Of a DNA stretch of 57,094 bases, positions 8,792 through 16,736 are shown piece by piece; positions within the stretch are counted from its first letter, which is position 1; each line of letters opens with the position of its first letter. Origin of the DNA: Cyanobium sp. FGCU6 (lineage in GTDB: Bacteria; Cyanobacteriota; Cyanobacteriia; PCC-6307; Cyanobiaceae). The notes under the pieces were generated by a model that had not been told where the DNA came from, did no database searches, and worked only from the letters and a program-made list of their open reading frames with translations. The translations under genes were made by a program, and so were the position numbers. The stretch covers positions 1-57,094 of the forward strand of contig JANWUR010000024.1 of NCBI GenBank assembly GCA_024958655.1, written 5' to 3'.

Positions 8792-9125
8792 GGAGGACTT
8801 CTCCATGGTCAAGCGCCTCGCGCACGACCGGATCACCCCCTCGGTAGCGAACAGCAATTTCCTCCGGCCGACGGACCAGCAGATCCAGGGGGAATCGCAC
8901 CGGGCAGAGAAGGCGCATTTCGCGGATCTTGGCGAGGTGGCGACCCTCGAAGGGCATCACCACAAGAATGTCGGCATCGGAATCCCAGCGCCCCTCGCCA
9001 CGAGCCAGGGAACCGAACAGGATCACCTTCTCGGGGGCATAGTGCTCCACCAACCTCTGCGTGAAGGCCTGCAACGCCTCGCGGGTCACCAGTGGGGTCG
9101 GCGTGGTGGTCATGGACTTCATCAT
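8784..9125 (-). CDS. MNT nucleotidyltransferase antitoxin
   Basis: The protein is 113 residues. The signature is YAPEKVILFGSLARGEG followed by SDADILVVMPF, the two metal-binding aspartates of minimal nucleotidyltransferases. It precedes and overlaps the HEPN gene, the usual order. The ATG at 9125 has AGAGG about eight bases upstream; 9122 and 9113 are alternatives. Its expected role is to AMPylate the HEPN partner and so act as antitoxin. Confidence 0.85.
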   Translation of the reverse strand: MMKSMTTTPTPLVTREALQAFTQRLVEHYAPEKVILFGSLARGEGRWDSDADILVVMPFEGRHLAKIREMRLLCPVRFPLDLLVRRPEEIAVRYRGGDPVVREALDHGEVLHG

Positions 9126-9179
9126 CGCGAAGCCTCTGAAGAGAGTCCACGTCGACCCGTCCCCCTCCGAGACTCCACC

Positions 9180-9894
9180 AGCCTCAGGAACGGCTCACGC
9201 GCGCCACCGCCCTCGCCGCCCCCGCGCCGCCCGATCCCGAAGCGCCGGGGGAGCGGCAGCGGCGCCAGTGGACCATGCTCGTCGCCCAGCTGCTGGGCAC
9301 CGGCCCGCACTGGCGGCCTCTGGCCGAGGCGCTGGACCTGCTGGCCGGGCGCTGCGAGCGCCGCCTGCACCCGCTGCCCTGGGCGCTGCCGGTGCCGTTG
9401 CGGGTGCACGGCCGCACGGGTCGCGAAGAGGTGCGCGCCGAAGTGCTCGCGGCGTTCGATGCCGTCGACGAGCGCGGCGCTCCCCGCAGTCACCGCGAAG
9501 GCGTGCTCTGGCACCAGCCCACGGCCACCGATCTGCTGTTCGTCACCCTGAAGAAGAGCGAAGCCCTCTTCTCCCCCACCACCCGCACCCGCGACCTGGC
9601 CCTCGGGCCTTCGCTGTTCCACTGGGAGAGTCAGAGCACCACCACCGCCGCTTCCGCCACCGGGCAGCGGTATGTCCACCACGCGGCGCGGGGGTCGCGG
9701 GTGCTGCTGTTCGTGCGGGAGCAGCGGCGGCAGGGCGGCAGGGCGGCCGGGGTGGCGGGGTCACCGAGCCGTTCGTGTGCCTGGGGTTTGCCCGGTACGA
9801 GGGCCACGAGGGCGAGCGGCCGATGGCGATTCGCTGGTGGCTGGAGCGGGAGATTCCGGTGGGGTGGATGCCGGTGATGGGGTTGGCGGTTTGA
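9180..9894 (+). pseudogene. DUF3427 remnant, copy D
   Basis: Homology starts near LTRATALAAPAPPDPEAPGE and runs to the shared end VMGLAV and TGA. An internal stretch is missing between LDLLAGR and CERRLHPLPW. The frame shifts near 9740 in a GGCGGCAGGGCGGC region, so VREQRRQGG and TEPFVCLGFARYEGHEGERP are in different frames. Its last ~25 bases and the following 8 bases match copy B, because both precede duplicated PIN cassettes. Confidence 0.85.
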
Positions 9895-9908
9895 GGGGGT
9901 GGAGCTGA

Positions 9909-10160
9909 TCAAGGCGTATCCCATTGGCCCTCTGGTTCCTGCAGGCGCCTCATGGCCTCCCTGGCAAGAACAATCGCAATCCCTTGAAAGTTGCCCAAGG
10001 CCAGGAGGTCGTCATCGCCAGAGACGATCAGATCGGCGAGGAGAGGAACGGTACGGATCAGCTGAACTCGCCCAACGACGGACGCATCGATGAGCTGCCC
10101 GGGAACTCCCTGCCAGATCAGGTCGGAGAGAGCCGTGTTGGTGTCAAGAACCAGCCGCAA
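9909..10160 (-). pseudogene. PIN-domain toxin with internal deletion (unit 2)
   Basis: The frame has 83 codons. It keeps the PIN start (MRLVLDTNTALSDLIWQGVP) and, thanks to the 92-bp deletion, the C-terminal LIVSGDDDLLALGNFQGIAI in the same frame. Residues that form the middle of the domain are gone, so the ribonuclease fold is probably lost. The DNA is the same as unit 1 apart from the deletion and a few substitutions. Confidence 0.75.
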
Positions 10161-10386
10161 GTCGTTGCCCCTTGCGGTAAGCGCTGATCTCCTCGTTGAT
10201 CTCTTGCCGGGTCAGCACCTCCGGCGGGTCAGCAGCAAGAGCAGCCCTGGCGTCTTGCAGACGGGCAATGCGGTCTGCGGCCAGCTTGTCCCGCAGCAGG
10301 CGCTCGATCGCCTCCGGTGCCAGCAGACCAGCTCCACTGGCTTCCGCCGCCAGCGCATCCGGGAGGGTGATCTTGATGGTGGTCAA
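10144..10386 (-). CDS. Small antitoxin of PIN module (unit 2)
   Basis: This 80-residue protein is identical to that of 7403-7645, starting MTTIKITLPDALAAEA from TTG at 10386. Its conservation next to a degraded toxin is compatible with either very recent duplication or selection as a free antitoxin. Confidence 0.7.
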   Translation of the reverse strand: MTTIKITLPDALAAEASGAGLLAPEAIERLLRDKLAADRIARLQDARAALAADPPEVLTRQEINEEISAYRKGQRLAAGS

Positions 10387-10481
10387 GGGTGCGCCCCAAC
10401 CATGCTGTCCTCTGAGGCTAGCCGGCATCTCCATCCCGAGGTGCTGCCCCCTGGCCACCTCCGCGAGCCGATCCGCCGCCT

Positions 10482-10566
10482 CGGCCACCGGGCAGCGCTA
10501 CCTCCACCACGCGGCGCGGGGGTCGCGGGTGCTGCTGTTTGTGCGGGAACAGCGCCGGCAGGATGG
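10482..10566 (+). pseudogene. DUF3427 remnant, copy E (internal scrap)
   Basis: About 85 bp match the TGQRYIHHAARGSRVLLFVREQ region of copies A and D (here CACCGGGCAGCGCTACCTCC and onward). It is joined on the left to PIN unit 2 and lost on the right before the end of the gene. It is the only long-tail copy besides F that lacks the common 3' end. Confidence 0.75.
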
Positions 10567-10639
10567 CTTGAAGCATGGCCTTGGCGCCAGTGCGCAAACT
10601 CGAGATGGTCCATCGCGCCGGTGGAAGCTGGTGTGGTGG

Positions 10640-11065
10640 TCATGGCAACACCTCCAGCTGAAGGATCTGGGCAGCCTGATTCAGTCGACGGTCGTAGCAG
10701 GCGAACAGAACGGTCTGTTCAGCGTTGACATGGAGTTCATGTGCCGCGGCAAGCTGCACGCTGTCGTATCCGCGAAGGGCAAAGACGTCGGCAAAGCGCC
10801 CAGCCGTTTCCACCAATGGCTGGCTCACTTCAACAATGGTGAAGGTCTTCCATGATTGGATCAGGTGCTGCCGAGCCTGTTCGAGATCTTCGGTGCAGAC
10901 CGGCTCTTCCCGCTCGAGGCGAGCCAGGGCAGCCATTGTTTCGGCCCAGCTGATCCGGCAGACCCCGATGGCATCAACAGTGGTGCTGATCTGCCGCATC
11001 TGATCCGATTGGGCTTCGTATACCAGCAACTTCATCAGGGCACTGGTGTCACAGAAGAGGATCAC
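10640..11065 (-). CDS. vapC: VapC-type PIN-domain ribonuclease toxin
   Basis: The protein is 141 residues from a GTG at 11065, giving MILFCDTSALMKLLVYEAQS, the standard VapC N-terminus with its first catalytic Asp. Acidic positions follow at ISWAETMAAL (Glu) and LRGYDSVQLAAAHEL (Asp), and ACYDRRLNQAA closes the domain. It lies 4 bases after the antitoxin gene, with GGGG ahead of the start. It cleaves RNA in characterised relatives, and the active-site residues appear complete. Confidence 0.88.
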   Translation of the reverse strand: MILFCDTSALMKLLVYEAQSDQMRQISTTVDAIGVCRISWAETMAALARLEREEPVCTEDLEQARQHLIQSWKTFTIVEVSQPLVETAGRFADVFALRGYDSVQLAAAHELHVNAEQTVLFACYDRRLNQAAQILQLEVLP

Positions 11066-11069
11066 CAGC

Positions 11070-11363
11070 TCAACCCCGATCCTCAATCACGATGTCGCTC
11101 AGCAACTTCCCTTGCCCCCGCAACTTCACCGGTGGGGGCAAGTTGGGCTTCTGACCACTCCAGCTGATCAGGCCCGCATCCATTGCTTTTTGCAGCGGGC
11201 TGCTGATCCCTGAGTCCGCTGGCGTTACAGCGGTGATGCGAGCGATGGGTTTGCGATGGGAGGTGACTTCCACCACCTCACCGGACTGGGCACGGGCCAG
11301 CCATTCGGAGAGGTGAGTTTTGAGATCCCGCACCGACACCTGGCTTGCGACTACTTCAGACAT
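11070..11363 (-). CDS. Phd/YefM-type antitoxin
   Basis: The protein is 97 residues from the ATG at 11363, with GGAGG nine or so bases upstream. The N-terminus VSVRDLKTHLSEWLARAQSG and EVVEVTSHRKPIARITAV match the Phd DNA-binding fold. The C-terminal part (LQKAMDAGLISWSGQKPNLP) would be the toxin-binding tail. It is paired with the adjacent VapC and probably autorepresses the operon, as in the family. Confidence 0.85.
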   Translation of the reverse strand: MSEVVASQVSVRDLKTHLSEWLARAQSGEVVEVTSHRKPIARITAVTPADSGISSPLQKAMDAGLISWSGQKPNLPPPVKLRGQGKLLSDIVIEDRG

Positions 11364-11465
11364 GCCTGCCCCTCCATTTGTGACCACTTTAGCCTCCTCC
11401 CGCCACGGTGCGGTGTGGGGCCACCACCACGGCGACTTCCAGCTCGTCATCTTCCGCCAGGCCAG

Positions 11466-11546
11466 GAGGGCGAGCGGATCTGGTTTGCCTGTGAGTGGCG
11501 ATCCGCTGGCGGCTGGAGCGGGAGATTCCGGTGGGGTGGATGCGGG
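11466..11546 (+). pseudogene. DUF3427 remnant, copy F (scrap)
   Basis: This ~80-bp piece matches the region just before the end of the tail: GGGCGAGCGG, then the 19-base block ATCTGGTTTGCCTGTGAGT (11478-11496), then GGCGATCCGCTGGCGGCTGG and GGGAGATTCCGGTGGGGTGG. The terminal ~25 bases and TGA are missing. The 19-base block links it to copies B and H. Confidence 0.7.
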
Positions 11547-11686
11547 GTCCTTCACTGCTGCCCGATCCCTGAATCAGCAGCACAGAGCACTGCTTCTTGA
11601 TCGCTCAGCGATGAGCTGTCAGGCATGCAGTCCTGCGGAGGGCGGACCGCCCCCTGAACGCATACAGAAGCAAAGCCGTCCCTCGA

Positions 11687-12160
11687 ATGGCCTTCTGGTG
11701 GGTCAACCACAAACAGACCTACCGCCAGGAAACCGACGGCGGCTACGTGTGGACGCCGAAGGCGAACACCAACGGCGCCCGCAACGTGACCTACGACAAC
11801 TTCACCCGCTGCCAGCGGGGGGATGTGGTGTTCAGCTATGCGAACGGACGCATCAGCCAGATCGGGCTGGTGGAAACGGCGACGGTCACGGCACACAAAC
11901 CGCCGGAGTTTGGGGCCACGGGGGACAACTGGAGCCAGGAGGGCTGGCTGGTGCAGGTGAACTGGCAGCCGCTGCGGCAGGGCCTGCTTCCGCAGACGTT
12001 TTTGAGCTGATCCAGCCGCTGCTGCCGGAGCGCCACAGCCCGATCAGCACCAGCACCGGCCAGGGCAATCAGGGGGTGCACCTGGTGGTGCTGGCGCGGC
12101 AGCAGTTCCTGGTGGCGAGCCACATCAAGCCCTGGCGCGACTGCGACAACGGCCAAGGGG
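11687..12160 (+). pseudogene. EVE-like/HNH endonuclease remnant
   Basis: The start MAFWWVNHKQTYRQETDGGY, with GARNVTYDNF and CQRGDVVFSYANGRISQIG, is typical of the EVE-like N-domain found in some HNH endonucleases. After a frameshift around 11960-12000 (near GACGTTTTTGAGC) the other frame gives LIQPLLPERHSP, GQGNQGVHLVVLA and FLVASHIKPWRDCDN. The last is the start of the HNH motif. The rest of the HNH domain is absent. It is a decayed restriction-like nuclease. Confidence 0.7.
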
Positions 12161-12287
12161 GTGGGGCGGCTGCAAAGGCATGTGCCACCGGTGTCTCAGG
12201 CGATGGTGGAGGAGAACGCACCCGTCACAGGCGAAGCGGCCAGGAGCGGGTTCTGGCCGTACGATGGACGTACACGCAGGCAGGCTG

Positions 12288-12572
12288 ATGGACACCGCCG
12301 GCACGCGCGCCCGTGATCGGCGCATTGAGATCCGAGCCACGGCTGAAGACCGCCAACTGATTGATCGGGCTGTGGCTGCTTCCGGCACCGATCTCACCGG
12401 CTTTGTGATCACCCATCTGCGCCTGGCGGCGCAGCAGGTGCTGGCCGACCGTGAGGGGTTCCGCCTCGAGCCGGAAGCACTGGAAGCGTGGGAGCGCATC
12501 AACCAACGGCCGGCGCGGTCGCTGAAGGGGCTGCGCGCGCTGATGGACCGGCCCTCTCCCTTCCAGGAGTGA
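12288..12572 (+). CDS. DUF1778 (TacA-like) antitoxin
   Basis: The protein is 94 residues with the ribbon-helix-helix pattern RIEIRATAEDRQLIDRAVAA, then DLTGFVITHLRLAAQQVL, ending RPSPFQE. DUF1778 proteins repress their own operon and block a GNAT toxin. The ATG at 12288 follows AGGCAGG; an in-frame ATG at 12264 is possible. The stop overlaps the GTG of the toxin gene. Confidence 0.88.
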   Translation: MDTAGTRARDRRIEIRATAEDRQLIDRAVAASGTDLTGFVITHLRLAAQQVLADREGFRLEPEALEAWERINQRPARSLKGLRALMDRPSPFQE

Positions 12573-13087
12573 GCGCCAGGTTCCTGTCTCCCCGGCTGCT
12601 GGCCTCCGCCGATCGCCTCGACGGTTTCAAATGCCGATCCGAGGAGCAGACGATCTGGCTGAGAAAGCACGCCCGCCAGGCCCACGCCCGTGGTGGCACC
12701 AGCCGGGTGTTCGTGGTCACCGAAACCGGGGGCAGCGACGTGGTGGCGTACTACGCCTGGTGCATGGCCAGCCTCACGGCTGTGCAGGCTCCGCCGCGGC
12801 TGCGCAAAGGGGCTGGCCGTTATCCCCAGCCCGTTGCCCTGTTGGCCCGGCTGGGTGTGGACCTGCGCCATGAAGGACGGGGCCTCGGTGCCGCCCTACT
12901 GGCGGATGTGATCAGTCGCACGGCACAGATCGGCACGGAAGTGGGCTGTCGGGGGTTGCTCGTCCATGCCGAGAGCACTGCGGCCCGGGAGTTCTACCTG
13001 CACCTGATCCCGGAATTCGAACCATCTCCCACCGACCCGTTGCATCTGATGCTGCTGATGGAGGACATCCTGCGCACACTGGGGTGA
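12569..13087 (+). CDS. GNAT-family acetyltransferase toxin (TacT-like)
   Basis: The protein is 172 residues starting at a GTG that overlaps the antitoxin stop. It opens FLSPRLLASADRLDGFKCRS, has SRVFVVTETGGSDVVAYYAW, and the acetyl-CoA loop LARLGVDLRHEGRGLGAALL (Q/RxxGxG/A form: HEGRGLG). Relatives acetylate the amino acid on charged tRNAs and stop translation. All expected regions are present, so the module looks functional. Confidence 0.88.
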   Translation: MSARFLSPRLLASADRLDGFKCRSEEQTIWLRKHARQAHARGGTSRVFVVTETGGSDVVAYYAWCMASLTAVQAPPRLRKGAGRYPQPVALLARLGVDLRHEGRGLGAALLADVISRTAQIGTEVGCRGLLVHAESTAAREFYLHLIPEFEPSPTDPLHLMLLMEDILRTLG

Positions 13088-13128
13088 ATTTCCTACGCTC
13101 GGAGTAGATACAAGAAAGGATTCTGAGA

Positions 13129-13308
13129 ATGAGAACCGTGAAAAGCCTGATCGAGGAACTGACCCGGTTTCCTGATGAGGCACTCTGTCATGCCTACGAA
13201 GGAGAGATCACAGGGATCGTGATTCGGTACGGTGGAGACGAGGGAGTGATTCACTGCGGCGCACTTGAAGGGGCAGAGCCGGAAACAGAGCTGCTCCAAC
13301 ACCTTTGA
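13129..13308 (+). CDS. Small conserved-looking protein, 59 residues
   Basis: It starts MRTVKSLIEELTRFPDEALC, continues EGEITGIVIRYGG, and ends ETELLQHL. A good ribosome site, AAGAAAGGA, lies nine bases before the ATG. It follows the GNAT toxin by 41 bp and precedes tail copy G. I do not recognise a domain; similar small acidic proteins occur singly in cyanobacterial accessory regions. It is unlikely to be a shadow, because no gene overlaps it. Confidence 0.55.
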   Translation: MRTVKSLIEELTRFPDEALCHAYEGEITGIVIRYGGDEGVIHCGALEGAEPETELLQHL

Positions 13309-13437
13309 CGCGAGCTGGAGATCAAGGGGTCTGGACGATTTCGCTCCAATTCCGGCCGTTGATGTGATGTGATCCCTCTTTCGGTCCAGGCCTGAGGAGA
13401 GCGGGTGCCTGTGGTCAGGCTGCCATGGCATCGGTCG

Positions 13438-13941
13438 GCAGCACCGCCGCTTCCGCTTCGACCTCCGCACCCGCGCCCTGCTCGGAGGCAGCCGCCGTCA
13501 GCTGGAGCAGCAGTTCGCCCAAGGGTTCCCGTTCCTGCCCCCCGGTTGCCGCCTGGTGCTCGATCTGCTGTTCGTCACCCTCAGGAAGAGCGAAGCCCTC
13601 CTCTCCCCCACCACCCGCTACCGCAACCTGGCCCTCGGGCCGTCGCTGTTCCACTGGGAGAGCCAGAGCACTACCACCGCGTCCTCGCCCACCGGCCAGC
13701 GGTATATCCACCACGCGGGGCGGGGGTCGCGGGTGCTGCTGTTTGTGCGAGAGCAGCGCAAGCAGGGCAGCGTCACCGAGACGTTCGTGTGCCTGGGGTT
13801 CGCGCGGTATGTGAGCCATGAAGGCGAACGGCCGATGGCGATCCGCTGGCGCTGGAGCGGGAGATCCCGGCGGCGTGGCTGCACGGCTGTTGTGTCACAC
13901 ACCAGCTGTTGCTTGGCACAGTGGCGGGGTTGGCGGTTTGA
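13438..13941 (+). pseudogene. DUF3427 remnant, copy G (internal deletion)
   Basis: The left edge equals that of copy [16 protein letters not shown] to [13 protein letters not shown]. The sequence then jumps in frame to [20 protein letters not shown], removing roughly 600 bp of the copy A equivalent. After FARYVSHEGERPMAIRWR a base loss shifts the frame. The end variant GCTGTTGCTTGGCA just before GGCGGGGTTGGCGGTTTGA is shared with copy B. It supports recombination among copies. Confidence 0.85.
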
Positions 13942-13973
13942 ATCGGACAGGCGGCAGCCGCTAGCGTGTTGAG

Positions 13974-14192
13974 ATGGCTGAATCCCGCATCACCCAAAAC
14001 CCTGCCCAGTGCGGCGGCAAACCCTGCATTCGAGGGATGCGGATCCGCGTCAGCGATGTGCTCGATCTCTATGCCGCTGGCCTCACAGCCGATCAGATCC
14101 TCAGCGAGCTTCCTGATCTTGAGCCGGAAGATCTGCAGGCGGCTCTCAGCTATGCCGCTCGTGAGCTGAACCATCCTGTATTGGTGGCGTGA
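13974..14192 (+). CDS. DUF433 antitoxin
   Basis: The protein is 72 residues: ITQNPAQCGGKPCIRGMRIR is the standard DUF433 opening, followed by VSDVLDLYAAGLTADQIL and LPDLEPEDLQAALSYAAREL. DUF433 proteins are winged-helix-like antitoxins paired with DUF5615 PIN-like toxins. The stop overlaps the GTG of the next gene. A decayed second copy of the same pair lies at 22626-22755. Confidence 0.88.
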   Translation: MAESRITQNPAQCGGKPCIRGMRIRVSDVLDLYAAGLTADQILSELPDLEPEDLQAALSYAARELNHPVLVA

Positions 14193-14534
14193 TTCTCTGG
14201 CTTGATGCGCAGTTATCGCCCGCTCTGGCGAATTGGATCACTGAGCAATTCACCCCGATCCAGGCGCTGCCTGTACGAGAACTGGGCCTCCGCAATGCTG
14301 ATGATCGGGAGATCTTTGCGCAGGCCCGATCAGCAGGAGCCGTGGTGATGACGAAGGATCGCGACTTTCTGCATCTCCTCTTTGAGCAGGGTCCCCCTCC
14401 CCCTGGTGATCTGGCTCCGCGTGGGGAACAGTTCCAACCAGGCACTTCAAGCTGTGCTGCTACGCACTCTGGAGCAGGCGTTGGCCAGCCTTCGTGATGG
14501 TGAGCCCTGGGTGGAAGTGCGCTCGTCTGTCTGA
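14189..14534 (+). pseudogene. DUF5615 PIN-like toxin, frameshifted in a C-rich run
   Basis: From a GTG at 14189 the protein reads MILWLDAQLSPALANWI, then VRELGLRNADDREIF and AVVMTKDRDFLHLLFEQGPP, as expected for DUF5615. At CCCCCTCCCCCT (about 14393-14404) one extra C shifts the frame. The native continuation VIWLRVGNSSNQALQAVLLR to LRDGEPWVEVRSSV is present in another frame, ending at TGA 14532-14534. The simplest explanation is a +1 change. Sequencing error or phase variation cannot be excluded. Confidence 0.8.
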
Positions 14535-14546
14535 TGCCAGATCCAA

Positions 14547-15292
14547 CGACCTGGCCGAGTTGTAAGGCATCCGCGGCGCCTCATTCACCGTCCTGCGGCG
14601 CGCCATCGGCTCCGCGCTGCTGCATGGCGATGATCCCGATCGCCTGCGCGCCCTCGCCGCCGCCCTGAGCGCTCCCGCCCCGCCGGAGCTGCACACCATG
14701 GGCGAACGCGAGCGGCGTGAATGGCTGATGCTCACCGTCCAGCTGTTCGGCACCGGCCGCCAGTGGCGTCCACTGGACGACGCCCTGGCCGTGCTCTGGC
14801 AGGTCGGCGCCTGGCGCCAGGAACTGCGCCAGATGCTGGAGCTGCTGGCCGCCCGTGCCACTGCGCGTGCACGGCCATTACAGCCGCGCCGAAATCGAAG
14901 CCGCTTTTGGCGTGCTCAGCGATCACGCCCCCTGGATCCACCGCGAGGGCGTGCTCTCGCACGAACCCAGCCAGTGCGACCTGCTGTTCGTCACCCTCAG
15001 AAAGAGCGAAGCCCTCTTCTCCCCCACCACCCGCTACCGCGACCTGGCCCTCGGCCCGTCCCTCTTCCACTGGGAAAGCCAGTGCACCACCACCGCCGCC
15101 TCGGGTGCTGCTGTTCGTGCGGGAGCAGCGCAAGCAGGGCAGCGTCACCGAGCCGTTCGTGTGCCTGGGGTTCGCGCGCTATGAGAGCCATGAGGGCGAA
15201 CGGATCTGGTTTGTCCAAGAGTGGCGATCCGCTGGCGGCTGGAGTGGGAGATTCCGGCGGCGTGGCTGCCGGTGATGGGGTTGGCGGTTTGA
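14547..15292 (+). pseudogene. DUF3427 remnant, copy H
   Basis: It begins around CTGGCCGAGT, equivalent to the SLAEW segment of copy A, then GIRGASFTVLRRAIG and LHTMGERERREWLMLTVQLF. Two internal deletions are evident: between LELLAARA and PLRVHGHYSRAEIEAAFG, and after FHWESQCTTTAAS. The 19-base block ATCTGGTTTGTCCAAGAGT at 15204-15222 equals that of copy B. It ends at the common TGA, with the last 30 bases identical to copy I. Confidence 0.85.
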
Positions 15293-15323
15293 GGAAGAAT
15301 CTTGCCTCCGTTAGCCTGATCCA

Positions 15324-15650
15324 ATGGATGCTGGATCGCCACTGCTGCCCCTGATTGCCGATCGGCTGGAGCCGCTCAGGCAGCTGTGCAACCGCTACGG
15401 GGTGGATCGACTCGAACTGTTCGGGTCGGCGGCCAAGGGATTGTTTGACCCTGCCAGCAGCGACCTCGACTTCATCGTGCAGATGACGGGTCAGCGGGAA
15501 CCGGGCTACGCCCGTCGCTTTTGTTCCTTCGCGGATGAGCTGGAAGCCCTCTTCGGCCGTCCGGTGGATCTGTTGACCGAACCCATGATTCACAATCCCT
15601 ATCTCCGGAATGATGTTGATGCGTCACGCCGGCTTCTTGTGGAGCTCTGA
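15324..15650 (+). CDS. MNT nucleotidyltransferase antitoxin (second module)
   Basis: The protein is 108 residues with YGVDRLELFGSAAKG and SSDLDFIVQMTG as the nucleotidyltransferase signature, and RPVDLLTEPMIHNPYLR near the end, typical of MNT domains paired with DUF86 HEPN proteins. It is unrelated in detail to the pair at 8387-9125. It starts 31 bases after the stop of copy H. The HEPN gene starts one base after its stop. Confidence 0.88.
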   Translation: MDAGSPLLPLIADRLEPLRQLCNRYGVDRLELFGSAAKGLFDPASSDLDFIVQMTGQREPGYARRFCSFADELEALFGRPVDLLTEPMIHNPYLRNDVDASRRLLVEL

Positions 15651-15651
15651 A

Positions 15652-16005
15652 ATGCAAAGGGAGGCGCTGAAACGCCTGCTTGACGCTTATGAGGCCATTG
15701 CGGCAATTGAGCGTTTTACTGACAACTGCCCACTCGACGTCTACCTCGACAACGAGTTGATTCAATCAGCAGTGGAGCGCAAGTTCGAAATCATCGGAGA
15801 GGCCCTCAAGCGGGCTCTTGAAACCGATCCTGATGTGCTGAACCTGATCCCTGAGCTACATCGCATCGTTGGCACTCGGAACAGAATCATCCACGAGTAC
15901 GAAGCGGTGGATCAGCTGATCCTCTGGGATTCAATTCAGAATGACCTGCCTGGCCTGCGGCGAACTCTCTTGGTTGTTTTGGAACTGAATCCGCCCTTGC
16001 CTTAG
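15652..16005 (+). CDS. DUF86/HEPN ribonuclease toxin
   Basis: The protein is 117 residues. The catalytic RX4-6H motif is visible in IVGTRNRIIHEYEAVD. LIQSAVERKFEIIGEALKRA is the usual helix before it. GGAG lies about eight bases upstream of the ATG. In characterised pairs the HEPN protein cuts tRNA and is silenced by AMPylation. The module looks intact. Confidence 0.9.
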   Translation: MQREALKRLLDAYEAIAAIERFTDNCPLDVYLDNELIQSAVERKFEIIGEALKRALETDPDVLNLIPELHRIVGTRNRIIHEYEAVDQLILWDSIQNDLPGLRRTLLVVLELNPPLP

Positions 16006-16226
16006 TCAGCGAAGAAGGCTGTTGTGGACCAAAGAGCTCAGGCGCCGGAGCCTCGGCTCCAAGCGGCAGGGGTGCCTGGCGGTAACGGGGTCAAGGCACG
16101 GAGGGGCGGCGCCATTCCCCTCAATATGGCTCCGCGGCATGCAGCTGAAAACCCAAGAGCCAGCCGCACCGGGAAGCACCAGCTCCACACGGAAGCCGTG
16201 CTGGAAGGGCTGGCGGAGATCCGTCC
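16006..16226. other. Unassigned interval after HEPN module
   Basis: No convincing gene, repeat or helicase-tail match was seen here. Frames are open by GC content only. It separates the MNT/HEPN pair from the SAP-domain remnant. Confidence 0.5.
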
Positions 16227-16700
16227 CTATTCGCACCCGATGAGCTGCCGCACCAGCCCAATCAGCTCCTTCATGCTGAAGCTCTCCAGCGGCCGCGGTG
16301 GCGGCTCCACCCCATGCTGCTCGAGGATCCGGGCCAGGTCTGGTTTTTTGTACTTGCTGAAGACCTTGATCCCGTGCTGTTTGCACAGGCCCTTCAGCGT
16401 GGCGACGCTCTGCTGCTCAAAAGCCTCGGCCGAGCAAGGCCAGGGGGTTGGCTGCAGAAGCGGTGGCAGGGCTGTTCAGCTCCTCGATCGCCGGGGCCGT
16501 GCGCTGCAGATGTGCGCCCACCCGGCGGTAGACGCGGGCATCGGTGCCCGCCAGTTCGCTTAAGGTGGGCTCCAGCAGGTCGGCAATGGAGGGAGACGGG
16601 CCTGGAAGCGATCAGGCCTCCGGGCCCAGCTGGCTGGTTTCGTTGGCGATCGCAGCGGCCTTGGCCTTCACCGAGCGCCACTGGCGGGCCAGCTGCACCA
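16227..16700 (-). pseudogene. SAP/Rho-N-like domain protein remnant
   Basis: The minus strand near the stop at 16227-16229 reads TLKGLCKQHGIKVFSKYKKP, DLARILEQHG, then MKELIGLVRQLIGCE. This has the helix-turn-helix spacing of a SAP or Rho-N nucleic-acid-binding motif. Upstream pieces (ADLLEPTLSELAGTDARVYR; LVQLARQWRSVKAKAAAIAN) are in other frames with stops between. The parent family is not identified. It is a decayed gene truncated by copy I. Confidence 0.45.
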
Positions 16701-16730
16701 GCTGCCGGTGATGGGGTTGGCGGTTTGAGG
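16701..16730 (+). pseudogene. DUF3427 remnant, copy I (only the last 30 bp)
   Basis: Thirty bases identical to the end of copy H, finishing GGGGTTGGCGGTTTGAGG. Nothing of the tail is left 5' of it. Its presence between two unrelated remnants shows the fixed 3' end particularly clearly. Confidence 0.8.
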
Positions 16731-16736
16731 GAACAG

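Larger units (their letters stand above)
9879..10481 (+). repeat. Segmental duplication, unit 2 (PIN/antitoxin cassette)
   Basis: This is the second copy of 7046-7740, offset by 2833 bp before and 2741 bp after the 92-bp gap. A single TCGGCGAGG at 10033-10041 replaces the two 9-mers of unit 1. This is the expected product of a deletion between short direct repeats. It continues straight into tail copy E at 10482. Confidence 0.95.

Noticed and set aside
4855..16730. Tail ends considered as integron attC sites, because GTTTGAG resembles the GTTRRRY core and an IntI gene lies in the same window
   Set aside because: No complementary box, no imperfect palindrome with unpaired bases, and the fourth base of the core does not fit. 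The two arrays look mechanistically separate.
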